DNA of 13,984 bases from Clostridiales bacterium (lineage in GTDB: Bacteria > Bacillota > Clostridia > Lachnospirales > Lachnospiraceae). The DNA is taken from positions 1-13,984 of the forward strand of contig JAGZJZ010000100.1 in NCBI GenBank assembly GCA_018365455.1, in the 5' to 3' direction. Each line of letters begins with the position of its first letter. The first letter of the stretch is position 1. A program made the position numbers and the translations under genes. The notes under the pieces were generated by a model. That model saw only the letters and a list, made by a program, of their open reading frames with translations. It made no database searches and was not told where the DNA came from. Positions 1 to 7,305 of the stretch are shown here, in pieces.

Positions 1-134
1 GCCAGCTGACGGAGTCCATACCAGTTTCCCACGCCCATCTTTTCGTACACTACCTATCTTATACAAAGCGTCCTTACTCAGCAAAACCCAAATTTAAAAT
101 CTCAATATCGTTATATAATTGGAAAATATAATTG

Positions 135-163
135 TTGTATTTATCTTAGATGCTCATTATAAT
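135..163 (+). promoter_or_regulatory. Sigma-A-type promoter of the galactokinase gene
   Basis: A TTGTAT box at 135-140 and a perfect TATAAT at 158-163 are separated by 17 bp. Transcription would begin near 170, giving a leader of about 65 nt before the chosen start at 235. No inverted repeat that would mark a specific operator overlaps the boxes. The 134 bases to the left hold nothing I can assign. Confidence 0.7.
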
Positions 164-234
164 CATAGTATAAAAGAAGTCTGGACAAAGGTCAACAGAA
201 AATATATGAAATGAATAGAAGGGATGAAACAGCG

Positions 235-1527
235 ATGAAATTAGAAAATGTATCTTCATTATTAGAAAGTAAAACTTCAAAAGTCTTATTAAAAGACTTA
301 TATGGAGAAGATAAAATTACAGAGAATGCTGCAAGATATCAGCATGTTGCAGAAAAATTTGCAGAGGAATTTAAGAATGAGGAATTCGAGTTCTTTTCCG
401 CACCGGGCAGAACAGAAATCGGCGGAAATCACACAGATCACAATCATGGGAAAGTTTTGGCTGGAAGTATCCAGTTAGATTGTGTTGCAGCGGCAAGTAA
501 AAATAACAGCAATATGGTGAACATCATCAGTGAAAACTATGACCAGCACTTACAAATCAATTTAGATGATCTGGAGCCTTCCGAAGAACATGCAGGAACA
601 CCGGATCTGTTAAAGGGAATTTTAAAAGGTTTTATTGAAGAAGGTTATGCAATCGGTGGGTTTGATGCTTATGTTACCACTAATGTTATTGGGGCTGCGG
701 GAGTAAGTTCTTCTGCTTCGTTTGAAATGTTAATCTGCAGTATGGTAGATTACTTCTTTAACGATCTGAAATTGAATACCGTTGCATATGCAAAAATCGG
801 TAAATATTCGGAAAATAAATACTGGAACAAGCAGTCCGGACTTCTAGATCAGATGGCATGTGCCTGCGGCGGAATCGTTGCAATGGATTTCAAAAATCCC
901 GATCAGCCTGTTATTGAAAAAATTGATTTTAGTTTTGACAGTATCAACTACGACTTAATTATTGTAAATACAGGAAAAGGACATGCTGACTTGAGTGCGG
1001 AATACTCTTCTGTACCAATCGAAATGAAAAAAGCAGCGGCGTTCTTTGGGAAAGAAACCTTATCGGAAGTATCGCTGGAAGAATTTTTGAAGAATGTCAC
1101 AGAGGTTCGCAAGAGCGCAGGAGACCGTGCCGTTATGCGTGCACTGCATTTCTTTACGGAAAACCAGCGGGTGGATGCACAGGTAGCAGCACTGAAAGGC
1201 CAGCAATATGATGAATTTTTAAGGTTAATTACCGCATCCGGCAATTCCTCATGGAAATGGCTGCAGAACTGCTATTCCTTAGAGAACTATGACGAGCAGT
1301 CCGTAACGGTTGCGCTGGCGCTGACCGAACTGTTTCTGGATCGAATTCAAGGCGGGGCATGCCGTGTACATGGGGGTGGTTTTGCAGGAGTTATCCTTAC
1401 TTTGCTTCCAAAAGAATATACGGCAGAGTATGAAAAGTATATGGAAGAGAAGCTGGGTGAAGGCTGTGTATATGTTATGAATATCAGGAAATATGGTGCG
1501 ATACACATGGATTTAAATGAAGGTTAA
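235..1527 (+). CDS. galK: Galactokinase-family GHMP sugar kinase with an altered sugar-binding motif
   Basis: This is a 430-residue GHMP-fold kinase, expected to phosphorylate galactose at C1 with ATP in the cytoplasm as the first step of the Leloir pathway. All three family motifs are visible. The N-terminal sugar-binding signature is at residues 58-69 (GRTEIGGNHTDH). The glycine/serine-rich phosphate loop is at 153-162 (GAAGVSSSAS). The C-terminal glycine motif is near 373-387 (ends VHGGGFAGV). The likely catalytic aspartate is D205 in SGLLDQM. The usual signature is GRVNLIGEHTDY, so Asn65 stands where galactokinases have a sugar-contacting Glu; substrate is therefore less certain than family. 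An in-frame ATG at 211 exists, but AGAAGGGA at 217-224 sits well spaced before 235 and would lie inside the longer version. No galT or galE is adjacent on the right; the gene appears to be transcribed alone. Its length is slightly above the usual 390 or so. Confidence 0.85.
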   Translation: MKLENVSSLLESKTSKVLLKDLYGEDKITENAARYQHVAEKFAEEFKNEEFEFFSAPGRTEIGGNHTDHNHGKVLAGSIQLDCVAAASKNNSNMVNIISENYDQHLQINLDDLEPSEEHAGTPDLLKGILKGFIEEGYAIGGFDAYVTTNVIGAAGVSSSASFEMLICSMVDYFFNDLKLNTVAYAKIGKYSENKYWNKQSGLLDQMACACGGIVAMDFKNPDQPVIEKIDFSFDSINYDLIIVNTGKGHADLSAEYSSVPIEMKKAAAFFGKETLSEVSLEEFLKNVTEVRKSAGDRAVMRALHFFTENQRVDAQVAALKGQQYDEFLRLITASGNSSWKWLQNCYSLENYDEQSVTVALALTELFLDRIQGGACRVHGGGFAGVILTLLPKEYTAEYEKYMEEKLGEGCVYVMNIRKYGAIHMDLNEG

Positions 1528-1630
1528 AGAGCGTAGATTCGTTTCGGATATTGAAAAGATATAATTCACTTTAAAAGGACAGATTGGCGGAGATATTCTC
1601 TGGGAATAAACCCGCCGGAATGTTCTTTTT

Positions 1631-1776
1631 GTTACTGTTCAGACCTTGCCGAGCACTTGGCTGCACGGTGTCGGAGCCAATAAAGTGGCGGCATTCGGGC
1701 ATCTGCCCCTCGCCAATGGCGACTTTATATGGGCAGAGGCTGTTACTGTGAGCATCCGTAGGGTGTGAACAGTAAC
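1631..1776. repeat. 146-bp structured intergenic repeat, copy 1
   Basis: The element is bounded by GTTACTGTTC at 1631-1640 and its exact complement GAACAGTAAC at 1767-1776; extended to 15 bp the ends match at 14 positions. Inside, ATAAAGT near 1679 pairs with ACTTTAT near 1724, and TCGCCAATGGCGA forms a small hairpin. A diverged relative of nearly the same length lies at 10215-10361. The stretch TCGC...GGGC of both copies aligns over 25 bp with about 19 identities, and a repeat of the end motif follows in each. It has no coding potential and fills most of the 382-bp gap between the kinase gene and purE. It may be a non-autonomous mobile element or a structured RNA; neither can be decided here. 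Confidence 0.65.
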
Positions 1777-1782
1777 TTTTTT
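1742..1782 (+). terminator. Rho-independent terminator formed by the right end of the repeat
   Basis: GTTACTGT at 1742-1749 pairs with ACAGTAAC at 1769-1776, with further partial pairing inside (CATCC with GGTG). Six T residues follow at 1777-1782. It probably ends the galactokinase transcript and isolates it from the purine promoter 43 bp downstream. A weaker hairpin (GGCGG 1586-1590 with CCGCC 1612-1616) precedes a T5 run by 9 nt and may contribute. Confidence 0.65.
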
Positions 1783-1824
1783 CTATATTAAGGGAGCAAT
1801 TCCAAAAATGATTTTGCGATTTTG

Positions 1825-1853
1825 TTGACAATGTCCCAAACTCTTAGTAGAAT
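1825..1853 (+). promoter_or_regulatory. Strong sigma-A-type promoter of the purine operon
   Basis: A perfect TTGACA at 1825-1830 is followed after 17 bp by TAGAAT at 1848-1853. Transcription should begin near 1860, leaving a leader of about 50 nt, too short for a purine riboswitch. I see no PurR box of the CCGAAC type. Two TCGATAAAA repeats at 1867-1875 and 1888-1896 lie in the leader exactly 21 bp apart. Confidence 0.8.
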
Positions 1854-1909
1854 AAAAGCGAAGCATTCGATAAAAAATGAAAAACAATCGATAAAAGGAG
1901 ATATGTACA

Positions 1910-2413
1910 ATGGCAAAAGTAGGAATTGTAATGGGAAGCGACTCAGATATGCCGGTAATGGCTAAGGCAGCTGATATTTTAGACAAACTAGGTGTAGAAT
2001 ATGAAATAAATATCCTTTCAGCTCACAGAGAGCCAGATGTATTTTTTGAATATGCAAAATCTGCAGAAGAAAAAGGCTGGAAAGTAATTATTGCAGGAGC
2101 GGGCATGGCAGCTCATCTGCCAGGTATGTGCGCAGCTATTTTCCCAATGCCTGTTATTGGTATCCCTATGCATACATCATCCCTTGGAGGAAGAGATTCA
2201 CTTTACTCTATTGTACAGATGCCATCCGGAATTCCTGTTGCGACTGTAGCAATTAACGGAGGAGCGAATGCAGGTATTTTAGCAGCAAAGATCCTTGCTA
2301 CATCCGATGAAGAATTATTAGGAAGATTAAAAACATACTCAGCAGAATTAAAAGAGCAGGTTATGGCAAAAGATGCAAAATTACAGGAAGTTGGTTATAA
2401 AGAATATAAATAA
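1910..2413 (+). CDS. purE: N5-carboxyaminoimidazole ribonucleotide mutase (PurE, class I)
   Basis: This cytoplasmic enzyme moves the carboxyl group of N5-CAIR to carbon, giving CAIR in de novo purine synthesis. The 167-residue length fits class I PurE. Near the N-terminus MGSDSD (residues 8-13) forms the phosphate-binding loop; SAHR at 37-40 carries the catalytic His39; AGAGMAAHLPG at 62-72 is the second active-site loop, in the histidine-containing form typical of the bacterial mutase rather than the animal carboxylase. The start is supported by AAAGGAGAT about 11 nt upstream and by the leader from the strong promoter at 1825. It is the first gene of the run purE-purM-purN-purD. The partner PurK and the next enzyme PurC are not in this window. 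Confidence 0.96.
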   Translation: MAKVGIVMGSDSDMPVMAKAADILDKLGVEYEINILSAHREPDVFFEYAKSAEEKGWKVIIAGAGMAAHLPGMCAAIFPMPVIGIPMHTSSLGGRDSLYSIVQMPSGIPVATVAINGGANAGILAAKILATSDEELLGRLKTYSAELKEQVMAKDAKLQEVGYKEYK

Positions 2414-2495
2414 CCATAAATTTGTATTAGCCAATCACAGCAAATTCACAATTTAAGAGTATAATAGAAAAACCACTTTAGGAGGAAGAACAATA

Positions 2496-3521
2496 ATGGA
2501 TTACAAGAAAGCAGGCGTTGATATAGAAGCGGGATACAAGTCCGTAGAACTTATGAAGGAACATATTAAGAAAACTATGAGACCGGAGGTTCTTACCAAT
2601 ATCGGCGGATTTTCAGGTGCGTTTTCCATGAGTGCATTTAAAGATATGGAGAAGCCTACGCTGGTGTCAGGAACAGATGGCGTTGGTACAAAGCTGAAGC
2701 TGGCATTTATTTTGGACAAACATGATACGGTAGGAATTGACTGTGTTGCTATGTGTGTTAATGATATTGCGTGTGCAGGCGGAGAACCATTATTTTTCCT
2801 GGACTATATCGCATGTGGTAAAAATGTACCGGAAAAGATTGCGACAATTGTAAGTGGTGTGGCAAACGGATGTGAACAGTCTAATGCGGCATTAATTGGC
2901 GGTGAAACTGCAGAAATGCCAGGCTTTTATCCGGAAGATGAATACGATCTTGCAGGTTTTGCAGTAGGAGTAGTAGATGAGAAAAATCTGATTACCGGTA
3001 AAGAATTAAAATCAGGTGATGTTCTGATTGGTATTGCATCATCCGGTGTACATAGCAACGGTTTTTCGCTGGTACGTAAAGTATTTAAAATGGAAAAAGA
3101 CGTTTTGGAAACTTATCATGAGGAACTGGGAAAGACTCTGGGAGAAGCGCTTATCGCACCTACGAAGATCTATGTAAAAGCACTCAGAAATGTAAAAGAG
3201 GCAGGGGTTACAATCAAGGGATGCAGCCATATTACTGGCGGCGGCTTCTATGAAAACGTACCGAGAATGCTTCCTGACGGAGTTCGTGCCGTAATAAAGA
3301 AAGACAGTTATGAGGTACCGGCTATCTTTAAAATGCTTGCCCGTGAAGGACAAATTGAAGAAGAAATGATGTACAATACTTATAATATGGGTCTTGGTAT
3401 GATCGTTGCAGTAGATCCGGCAGACGTAGATGCAGCTGTTAAGGCAATTGAAGCATCCGGAGAAAACGCTTATGTAGTAGGCCAGATTGAAGCAGGTGAA
3501 AAAGGAGTAACATTATGCTAA
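2496..3521 (+). CDS. purM: Phosphoribosylformylglycinamidine cyclo-ligase (AIR synthetase)
   Basis: PurM closes the imidazole ring: FGAM plus ATP gives AIR. The 341-residue protein has the full family layout: the N-terminal YKKAGVDIEAG (3-13), SGTDGVGTKL (58-67), the metal/ATP-site run ending CVNDI (83-91), GGETAEMPG (135-143) and the C-terminal HITGGG (245-250). AGGAGGAAG at 2480-2488 precedes the ATG at a normal distance. The 82-bp gap after purE has an isolated TATAAT at 2460-2465 but no matching -35 box, so I treat this gene as part of the purE transcript. Its last 7 bases overlap purN, which points to coupled translation of the two. Confidence 0.97.
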   Translation: MDYKKAGVDIEAGYKSVELMKEHIKKTMRPEVLTNIGGFSGAFSMSAFKDMEKPTLVSGTDGVGTKLKLAFILDKHDTVGIDCVAMCVNDIACAGGEPLFFLDYIACGKNVPEKIATIVSGVANGCEQSNAALIGGETAEMPGFYPEDEYDLAGFAVGVVDEKNLITGKELKSGDVLIGIASSGVHSNGFSLVRKVFKMEKDVLETYHEELGKTLGEALIAPTKIYVKALRNVKEAGVTIKGCSHITGGGFYENVPRMLPDGVRAVIKKDSYEVPAIFKMLAREGQIEEEMMYNTYNMGLGMIVAVDPADVDAAVKAIEASGENAYVVGQIEAGEKGVTLC

Positions 3522-4141
3522 AAATTGCAGTATTGGTATCTGGAGGCGGTACCAATCTCCAGGCAATTATCGACGGAATAGCAAATGGAAGCATTACAAA
3601 CACGGAGATTGCCGTTGTAATCAGCAACAACAAAAATGCATTTGCTCTTGAACGAGCAAAAGAGAACCATATACCCCATGTATGTGTTTCGCCAAAAGAT
3701 TATGAAAACCGCAGTGCATTTAATGAGGATCTTCTGAAAACGATACAGTCCCATGATGCCGATCTGGTTGTACTGGCTGGATGTCTGGTGGTAATACCGG
3801 AAATTATGGTTCAGGCATTTCCAAATAAGATTATTAATGTACATCCTGCATTAATACCAGCTTTCTGCGGAACCGGATATTATGGTTTGAAAGTGCATGA
3901 AGCAGTGCTGGAGCGTGGAGCGAAAGTGACAGGCGCAACGGTACATTTTGTGGATGAAGGTACGGACACAGGTCCGATTATATTACAAAAAGCAGTAGAT
4001 GTGCACCAGGATGATACACCGGAAAAATTGCAGCAGCGTGTCATGATGGAAGCAGAGTGGAAAATTATGCCGGAAGCAATAAACTTAATTGCAAACGGCA
4101 GGATATCTGTAAAGGATCATAAAGTTTGGATTGCAGATTAG
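3515..4141 (+). CDS. purN: Phosphoribosylglycinamide formyltransferase (GART, folate-dependent)
   Basis: PurN transfers a formyl group from 10-formyltetrahydrofolate to GAR, giving FGAR, two steps before PurM in the pathway. Visible are the phosphate-binding SGGGTNLQ (9-16), the catalytic pair in NVHPALIP (Asn108, His110) and the catalytic aspartate Asp151 in DTGPII. The stretch after the histidine reads AFCGTGYYG, a form I associate with clostridial members, in place of the enterobacterial sequence. The length (208) is normal. The start codon lies inside the end of purM (7-bp overlap) and is preceded by AAAGGAG at 3501-3507. A 103-bp gap separates it from purD; it contains a 12-bp palindrome GTAACATGTTAC at 4155-4166 of unknown meaning. 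purH, often found between purN and purD elsewhere, is absent. Confidence 0.96.
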   Translation: MLKIAVLVSGGGTNLQAIIDGIANGSITNTEIAVVISNNKNAFALERAKENHIPHVCVSPKDYENRSAFNEDLLKTIQSHDADLVVLAGCLVVIPEIMVQAFPNKIINVHPALIPAFCGTGYYGLKVHEAVLERGAKVTGATVHFVDEGTDTGPIILQKAVDVHQDDTPEKLQQRVMMEAEWKIMPEAINLIANGRISVKDHKVWIAD

Positions 4142-4244
4142 AGTCAGTCTGTTTGTAACATGTTACGATGTTTTATGCATTATCGCAGATATAACTGTAA
4201 TGTGATATGCAGCGGGATTAAAAATGAAAGAAGGAAACGAATTC

Positions 4245-5516
4245 ATGAAAATACTAATCGTAGGCAGCGGCGGCAGAGAACATGCCATCGCCTGGAAAGT
4301 AGCACAGAGCCCAAAAGCAGATAAGATTTACTGTGCACCGGGAAATGCAGGAATTGCAGAATATGCTGAATGTGTAGATATTGGTGCAATGGAGTTTGAG
4401 AAACTGGTGGCATTTGCCAAAGAAAAAGAAATTGACCTGACTATAATAGGTATGGATGATCCGCTGGTAGGTGGAGTAGTAGATGCGTTTGAAGCAGAAG
4501 GATTAAGAGTATTCGGACCGCGTAAAAATGCAGCGATACTGGAAGGTTCCAAAGCATTTTCCAAGGATCTGATGAAGAAGTATAATATTCCCACAGCCGG
4601 TTATGAGAATTTTGACGATCCAAAGGCAGCTCTTGCGTATCTGAAGACTGCTGAATACCCCATCGTATTAAAAGCAGATGGTTTGGCACTTGGTAAGGGT
4701 GTTCTGATTTGCAATACCCTGGAAGAGGCAGAAGAAGGCGTCAAAGCAATAATGCTGGACAAACAGTTTGGAAGTGCAGGTAACCGCCTGGTTGTAGAAG
4801 AGTTTATGACGGGACGGGAAGTATCCGTACTTTCTTTTGTGGATGGCAAAACAATTAAGACCATGACCAGTGCTCAGGATCATAAGCGTGCAGGTGATGG
4901 GGATACCGGTCTGAATACCGGCGGTATGGGTACATTTTCACCAAGCCCGTTCTATACAAAGGAAGTAGACGATTTCTGCAATCAATATGTATACCAGGCC
5001 AGCGTGGATGCTATGGCATCAGAGGAACGGGAATTTAAAGGTATTATTTTCTTTGGACTGATGCTCACAGATAAAGGACCAAAGGTACTGGAATACAATG
5101 CAAGATTCGGTGATCCGGAAGCCCAGGTTGTGCTGCCAAGAATGAAAAACGATATCATAGATGTATTTGAGGCTTGTATAGATGGTACTTTAGACCAGAT
5201 TGACCTGCAGTTTGAAGACAATGCAGCTGTCTGTGTGGTACTGGCATCCGACGGATATCCGGTGAAATACGATAAAGGGCTTACCATCACTGGATTTGAA
5301 AACTTTAAAGATAAAGAAGGATACTATGTGTTCCATGCAGGCACGAAAGCCACAGATCAGGGGATCGTGACAAATGGAGGACGTGTTCTTGGTGTAACCG
5401 CAAAAGGTGCTGATTTAAAAGAAGCCAGGGCCAATGCTTATAAAGCAGTTGACTGGATTTCATTTGATAACAAATATTACCGAAATGATATTGGCAAGGC
5501 GATTGACGAGGCATAG
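4245..5516 (+). CDS. purD: Phosphoribosylamine-glycine ligase (GAR synthetase)
   Basis: PurD joins glycine to phosphoribosylamine using ATP, giving GAR, the substrate of PurN. The 423-residue protein begins with the family's GSGGREHA (residues 7-14) and PGNAG (32-36). It has the ATP-grasp segment VLKADGLALGKGV (141-153), the glycine-rich NTGGMGTFSPSP (224-235) and the metal-binding NARFGDPEAQV (285-295). An in-frame ATG at 4224 would add seven residues, but AAGAAGGAAA at 4228-4237 is the natural ribosome binding site for the ATG at 4245, and the shorter protein starts like its homologues (MKILIVGSGGREHA). No terminator with a T-run follows; instead a cluster of hairpins leads to the next gene. 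Confidence 0.96.
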   Translation: MKILIVGSGGREHAIAWKVAQSPKADKIYCAPGNAGIAEYAECVDIGAMEFEKLVAFAKEKEIDLTIIGMDDPLVGGVVDAFEAEGLRVFGPRKNAAILEGSKAFSKDLMKKYNIPTAGYENFDDPKAALAYLKTAEYPIVLKADGLALGKGVLICNTLEEAEEGVKAIMLDKQFGSAGNRLVVEEFMTGREVSVLSFVDGKTIKTMTSAQDHKRAGDGDTGLNTGGMGTFSPSPFYTKEVDDFCNQYVYQASVDAMASEEREFKGIIFFGLMLTDKGPKVLEYNARFGDPEAQVVLPRMKNDIIDVFEACIDGTLDQIDLQFEDNAAVCVVLASDGYPVKYDKGLTITGFENFKDKEGYYVFHAGTKATDQGIVTNGGRVLGVTAKGADLKEARANAYKAVDWISFDNKYYRNDIGKAIDEA

Positions 5517-5535
5517 TTCCTGCCAAAATAATGAA

Positions 5536-5685
5536 AAGGGGTAAAGTTTGGAGCAAAAAGCGTTCCATACTTTCTATTGAAGCAGTACCGCAGACCCGTC
5601 TGCGGTATGCAAGGGGTATAAGTTTGAAAGAAAATCGCTTTCAAACTACTAATTAAGGAATAGCACAAGCCAGCTTGCGCTATTC
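5536..5685 (+). other. Cluster of four hairpins between purD and the membrane-protein gene
   Basis: Four inverted repeats stand in a row. Hairpin 1: AAAGT 5543-5547 with ACTTT 5569-5573, plus inner TGGA/TCCA. Hairpin 2: TACCGCAGAC 5586-5595 with GTCTGCGGTA 5598-5607, perfect. Hairpin 3: AGTTTGAAAG 5621-5630 with CTTTCAAACT 5638-5647, perfect with a 7-nt loop. Hairpin 4: GAATAGC-CAAG with CTTG-GCTATTC, 5658-5685. Hairpins 1 and 3 belong to a direct duplication: 5536-5578 and 5611-5654 both start AAGGGGTA and share most positions. None is followed by a T-run. The last ends at the base before AGGAGG (5686-5691) of the next gene. A weak promoter-like pair (TTGAAA 5624, TACTAA 5647) overlaps hairpin 3. 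Possible roles are RNA processing, transcript stabilisation or translational control; none is proven. Confidence 0.6.
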
Positions 5686-5698
5686 AGGAGGTAAAAGT

Positions 5699-7135
5699 AT
5701 GAAGATTTTAAAAGGAACATGGAAGTACCAGGTTGTTTTGGCAATGCTGATGTTATGGCTTTCTTCCATGACTGTTTTTGCTACCGGCTCGTCTAGCGAT
5801 AACTCTCTGGCGACGCTTGGCATTGAAAACGCAGAAGTTTCACCGGAATTTTATTATTCAACAACAGAATATGAAGTAAAAGTACCGGCTGGAACAAAAT
5901 CATTGACATTAGATCCGCAGCCTTCCGATGTAAATGCAGAGATTGCATCCATCGATGGAAATCAGCTGGATAATGGAAGTGGTACCGTAACAATAACCGT
6001 TGCAGCTGAAGATGGGAGTAAGGCAGTTTATACGCTTCATGTAACAGCCGATGCAGCAGCAACAACAGAAGCAGCATCGGAAGCGGCAACTAATCAGGCA
6101 GCAGCTTCTGAGTCACAGCCGGCTACAGAACAAAAGACAGCCCAGACAGATTCCGTACAGAATGATACTGTGAAGATGTTAAATACACAGATGGAGCAGG
6201 TTAATCAGAAATTGGAACTGGCTATGAAAATATTATATGGTATGATTGCATTTGCTGTAATCTTACTTTTTATAATCATTAATTTGGCGCTTAAGAATAA
6301 AGATCTGAAGGATGATTTACGGGAAGCAGAAAATACATTGGACTTTAATACCAATGAATTTGCAAGAAAAGAAAAAACACTGAGTTCGGATTATTATTAT
6401 GCGCCGGTTCAGGAGATGCAGCCGGAAAGTGCAGATGCTCCAGGAGTACCGTTAGAAAAGGTACAGGAAACCACAGAAGAAGTCTTTGGAAATGGTCAGG
6501 CGCAGGTGAAAGCCGATGTACTTTCCAGAAAAGCGGAAGAAAGCTTTGCAAACAATCAGGTCGTGAAACCTGTAAAAAAAGTAAAGAAAGTTTCCGGCAC
6601 GCAGGATGGAAATGCAGCAGCAGGAGGAACCGCACAAAGACCGGTAAACGGTCAGCAAAATGCGCAAAATCAGCTGAAACAGACCGCTGGGGACAGAAGC
6701 CAGGTACACAAAAGAGTTCAGGGTAAAAAAGCACCTCAGGGAAGACCCCAGAGCCAGCCGAAGCAGTCCGAACAGCCCAGACCACAGGTTCAGCCCAGAA
6801 CTCAGGGTCAGCCGAAGCAGACCGATCAGGCCAGACCTCAGAACCAGGGAAGACCACAGGGTCAGCCAAAACCACAGTCAAAAACACAGGGCCAGGTAAA
6901 TGCGCCGGATCAGGTGAAACAGGGACAATCAAAGGTTCAGAAGCAGTCTAAGCCAAATGGTCAGCCAAAACCACAGGGGAATGTACAGCAAAATTCAGGA
7001 GCAGTACAGCAGACTGTAAAAAAGCAAAGACCGCCAAAGAAATCGCCCTCAGAAAATCCGAATCCCCAGGTGAATTTACAGCAGCAGGCAGATGAAAATC
7101 CCCCTGAAGTAGATGTAACCATGATTGATTTATAA
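5699..7135 (+). CDS. Single-pass membrane protein with cadherin-like outer domain and repetitive Pro/Gln-rich tail
   Basis: I do not recognise a named gene. The 478-residue protein has a signal sequence (1-28, basic start, hydrophobic core, VFA before the likely cut). A beta-sandwich of the bacterial cadherin-like type (PF12733-like) covers about 36-115, starting LATLGIENAEVSPEF and ending AVYTLHV. An Ala/Thr/Glu/Gln linker (116-157), a short heptad-like helix (159-176), a transmembrane helix (about 179-198) and a lysine-rich stop segment follow. This predicts the beta domain outside and about 280 residues inside. The inner part is disordered and basic; residues 353-406 repeat with an 18-residue period starting QPKQ, QPKQ, QPKP. 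It ends in an acidic-hydrophobic tip (VDVTMIDL). Start: AGGAGG at 5686-5691 fits ATG 5699; an upstream TTG at 5675 lies inside a hairpin. It may be co-transcribed with purD, as no T-run terminator intervenes. Confidence 0.75.
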   Translation: MKILKGTWKYQVVLAMLMLWLSSMTVFATGSSSDNSLATLGIENAEVSPEFYYSTTEYEVKVPAGTKSLTLDPQPSDVNAEIASIDGNQLDNGSGTVTITVAAEDGSKAVYTLHVTADAAATTEAASEAATNQAAASESQPATEQKTAQTDSVQNDTVKMLNTQMEQVNQKLELAMKILYGMIAFAVILLFIIINLALKNKDLKDDLREAENTLDFNTNEFARKEKTLSSDYYYAPVQEMQPESADAPGVPLEKVQETTEEVFGNGQAQVKADVLSRKAEESFANNQVVKPVKKVKKVSGTQDGNAAAGGTAQRPVNGQQNAQNQLKQTAGDRSQVHKRVQGKKAPQGRPQSQPKQSEQPRPQVQPRTQGQPKQTDQARPQNQGRPQGQPKPQSKTQGQVNAPDQVKQGQSKVQKQSKPNGQPKPQGNVQQNSGAVQQTVKKQRPPKKSPSENPNPQVNLQQQADENPPEVDVTMIDL

Positions 7136-7158
7136 AAGGCTATTAGTACAAATGAGAA

Positions 7159-7204
7159 ATAGAGAGACGCCGCTTAGGAACGATAAGCGTGTCTCTCTAT
7201 TTTT
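7159..7204 (+). terminator. Strong rho-independent terminator after the membrane-protein gene
   Basis: ATAGAGAGAC at 7159-7168 pairs perfectly with GTCTCTCTAT at 7191-7200, and CGCTTA 7171-7176 with TAAGCG 7184-7189, separated by a small internal bulge. Five T residues end the structure at 7200-7204. It closes the transcript beginning at the purE promoter or inside it. Confidence 0.9.
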
Positions 7205-7305
7205 GCGATAATCAGTTTGGAATTACCGGGCGTGCAGATCGTGCGATAGCCAATTTGTACTTATCGGGGGGATAGATCGTGTTAGCTTCCAAATTCTAAA
7301 TTGGG

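Noticed and set aside
1..50. Possible 5' end of a minus-strand gene leaving the window on the left (ATG at 38 or GTG at 50, about 13-17 codons).
   Set aside because: Too short, no convincing ribosome binding site or promoter, and the peptide is not recognisable.
1860..1909. Purine riboswitch in the purE leader.
   Set aside because: The leader is about 50 nt and lacks the three-way junction core.
2460..2465. TATAAT in the purE-purM gap as an internal promoter.
   Set aside because: No -35 box at 16-18 bp and no extended -10; AT-rich gap makes a chance match likely.
4155..4166. Palindrome GTAACATGTTAC before purD as an operator.
   Set aside because: A 12-bp palindrome is expected a few times by chance in a window of this size, and no promoter is near it.
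6345..6932. A 195-codon open frame on the minus strand.
   Set aside because: It lies inside the membrane-protein gene, and its composition is the mirror of the Gln/Pro-rich repeats; no start signal.
7145..7293. Inverted pairs AGTACAAAT/ATTTGTACT (7145-7153, 7253-7261) and TTTGGAA/TTCCAAA (7216-7222, 7287-7293) as another mobile element.
   Set aside because: The pairs interleave rather than nest, the ends are short, and one overlaps the terminator flank; not enough to call an element.
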